Source of the DNA: Prevotella sp. CAG:1031
GTDB taxonomy: Bacteria; Bacteroidota; Bacteroidia; Bacteroidales; Muribaculaceae
DNA: 59,529 nt
Assembly: GCA_000431215.1 (NCBI GenBank)
Contig: HF985602.1
Span: forward strand, 1 to 59,529
Reading direction: 5' to 3'
Below are positions 58,293 through 59,529 of this stretch, in pieces. Numbering within the stretch: position 1 is the stretch's first letter; every line of letters starts with the position of its first letter. The position numbers and the translations under genes are program-made. Under the pieces are notes generated by a model. It had not been told where the DNA came from and did not search any database. It saw nothing but the letters and a program-made list of their open reading frames with translations.

Positions 58293-59529
58293 TCAGTGGC
58301 GCATAAGACGACGGGCCAGACGGCGAAGCTTGACCCAGACGGATATCGGGGTGGAGGTGAAATCTGCCGACATCGCCGCAGCCATCGTAGCGTCGAGCTC
58401 GGGAGCGTCGCCGAACTGTTCGGGATAGATGACAACCAGATTATTGCGCGAGAAGTTACGCTGTAGAAACTCAGGCAGTTCCTCGAGCTCCGGACTGAAC
58501 GAAACCGATGCGCGGCGGGCGTTGACAACCACAAACAAATCGTCGTCGAGAATCTTGTTCGACATCAGAACAAAGTCGTCCCAATCGTCAAGGCGCACAT
58601 ATTCGGCGCGTATGGCAAACCGGCCGCGGGCAATGACAGCCCGGACAAAACCTGTCGTAGCCGGGTGGCAATGGAAGATTATGCGGCAGCCGAGCTGCGA
58701 GGCTATCATGGCCATAGCCTCGACCCATCGCGGGAAGCCGGTCTCGAACTCGGCCTTCGGAGGCACAGCCACAACGATACGGGTGACCGTGTTCACAGGA
58801 ATATAGCAGCGGCTGACAACAATCATGCGGTTTGTAGAACGCACAAGCTGCTCGATTTTCTGGCCGAAAAACGAGTCGGTAATACGTGTGCGGCCATGCA
58901 GACCTATTATTATTTCGCTTATGTCGCGTTCGGCCACGGTGTTCAATACCCCGGCAGTTATGCTGACATCGTAGCGCTCTATGGGGATGAGGGTCGAATC
59001 GACAGCCGCCGCGGCTTTTTCAGCCACCGACAAAGCATTGCGGCCGATAGCGCGCGAGGCATCGGAATGGTCGGAACCGCGGACATACAGGGCATATATC
59101 GGACTGTCGGGAGTGCTCTTCCCCCCTTGATGAATCATCATGGCAAGCTCGACAAGCGAGGGGGCAGTGATCGGATTGGCCACGGTTATCAGTGTGCGCG
59201 GAGGATGCTTCTCGAGATTTTCGGCAACATTGTCGGCGCCCGAACGCAACTGGCGCAGTTTGAGACGACGCGACGCCCGTTCGACACCGATCGACGACAC
59301 CGTGCAGGTAGCCAGAATCATTATCACGGTTCCATTGAGAATTTCCTCGCCAAGCAGGTTCATGCGAAGGCCGATAGTCACCACAGCGAGCGCCACTGCC
59401 GTATGGGCATTGGAAAGCTGATAGAGAATCGACCGCTCGAGAGCCGGCATTCCGAAGGTCTTCTGAGTGGCGAAGGCCGCGAGCCATTTCGCCGCCATGG
59501 CGGCGACCGACATTATGGCTGCCACGTAA
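58293..59529 (-). CDS. Cation/proton antiporter (CPA2-like) with C-terminal universal-stress-like domain, 5' end cut
   Basis: The 411 visible codons are the C-terminal part of a Na+/H+- or K+/H+-type antiporter; the frame stays open to the window edge. The first 85 residues hold the last membrane helices (LERSILYQLSNAHTAVALAV, EEILNGTVIMILATC). A soluble part of about 300 residues follows with two UspA-like halves (LITVANPITAPSLVELAMMI; VTRIVVAVPPKAEFETGFP). ISEIIIGLHGRTRITDSFFG resembles the UspA nucleotide loop GxHGR/xG-x-GS. The domain may bind a nucleotide and gate transport. Ions not predicted. Confidence 0.82.
   Translation of the reverse strand, partial: YVAAIMSVAAMAAKWLAAFATQKTFGMPALERSILYQLSNAHTAVALAVVTIGLRMNLLGEEILNGTVIMILATCTVSSIGVERASRRLKLRQLRSGADNVAENLEKHPPRTLITVANPITAPSLVELAMMIHQGGKSTPDSPIYALYVRGSDHSDASRAIGRNALSVAEKAAAAVDSTLIPIERYDVSITAGVLNTVAERDISEIIIGLHGRTRITDSFFGQKIEQLVRSTNRMIVVSRCYIPVNTVTRIVVAVPPKAEFETGFPRWVEAMAMIASQLGCRIIFHCHPATTGFVRAVIARGRFAIRAEYVRLDDWDDFVLMSNKILDDDLFVVVNARRASVSFSPELEELPEFLQRNFSRNNLVVIYPEQFGDAPELDATMAAAMSADFTSTPISVWVKLRRLARRLMRH

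Noticed and set aside
1..59529. tRNA, rRNA or CRISPR arrays
   Set aside because: No cloverleaf-like segment, rRNA stretch or regularly spaced direct repeats of CRISPR size were found by reading; the 9-bp arrays lack spacers.

Overview
The window comes from a Bacteroidales chromosome, most likely a Muribaculaceae-type gut bacterium. Supporting signs are the LpxC-FabZ fusion, promoters of the Bacteroidetes form TTTG-N19/20-TAnnTTTG with no purine-rich ribosome sites, many lipoproteins, a subclass A2-like beta-lactamase, a type IX secretion tail on a CotH-like protein, and a fairly GC-rich genome. The genus cannot be fixed from the sequence alone. I see no rRNA, tRNA, CRISPR array or prophage. 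One insertion sequence (IS1182 family) is the only clear mobile element. Both window edges cut genes: rpoN on the left and a cation/proton antiporter on the right.

Layout. 1-1.5 kb: the end of rpoN and a degenerate PAP2 membrane protein. 1.5-7.1 kb (minus): a tight operon tsaC - sugar-phosphate transferase - ClC channel - NlpC/P60 - flavodoxin-like reductase - crcB. 7.3 kb: a GNAT acetyltransferase. 7.9-13.4 kb (minus): a secreted EEP nuclease, a giant GT2/HIT-like/SpoIID fusion and an AmpG-like permease, all overlapping at their ends. 13.4-16.2 kb (minus): yciO-like gene, pheS, nth, gtrA. 16.5-23.2 kb: a Nudix-family (NrtR-type) regulator and a vWA protein, divergent from a carbohydrate operon (six-hairpin lipoprotein, GH13 amylase, phosphoesterase, SPOR lipoprotein). 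23.3-28.6 kb: a small membrane protein, PstS-like and TPR proteins, then rarA and a beta-lactamase. 28.6-31.9 kb: a GT-C-like membrane enzyme divergent from a polyprenyl-phosphate phosphoribosyltransferase and a HAD phosphatase.

32-41.9 kb: serC-serA, parC with a DUF3316-like outer membrane gene and an S41 protease, hflX with a WG-repeat gene, and ald. 42-43.9 kb: the IS1182-family element, sitting between convergent genes. 43.9-48.9 kb: a FadL/OmpP1-like porin, a very Trp/Gly/Pro-rich secreted protein and a CotH-like protein. 49-53.7 kb (minus): an interrupted membrane protein gene, an M48 protease, and the lipid A genes lpxD, lpxC/fabZ and lpxA. 53.8-59.5 kb: rsmG with an MBL hydrolase, then (minus) the antiporter, glnS and a TPR protein.

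The most rewarding spots are: the regulator promoter at 18.07-18.15 kb, overlapped by three matching palindromes; the adjacent array of five 9-bp TTATAAGAT-like repeats, with echoes at 26.4 and 34.4 kb; the GT2/HIT-like/SpoIID fusion coupled to a permease; an in-frame amber codon at 53.64 kb; and a set of start codons lying within a few bases of the predicted transcription start.
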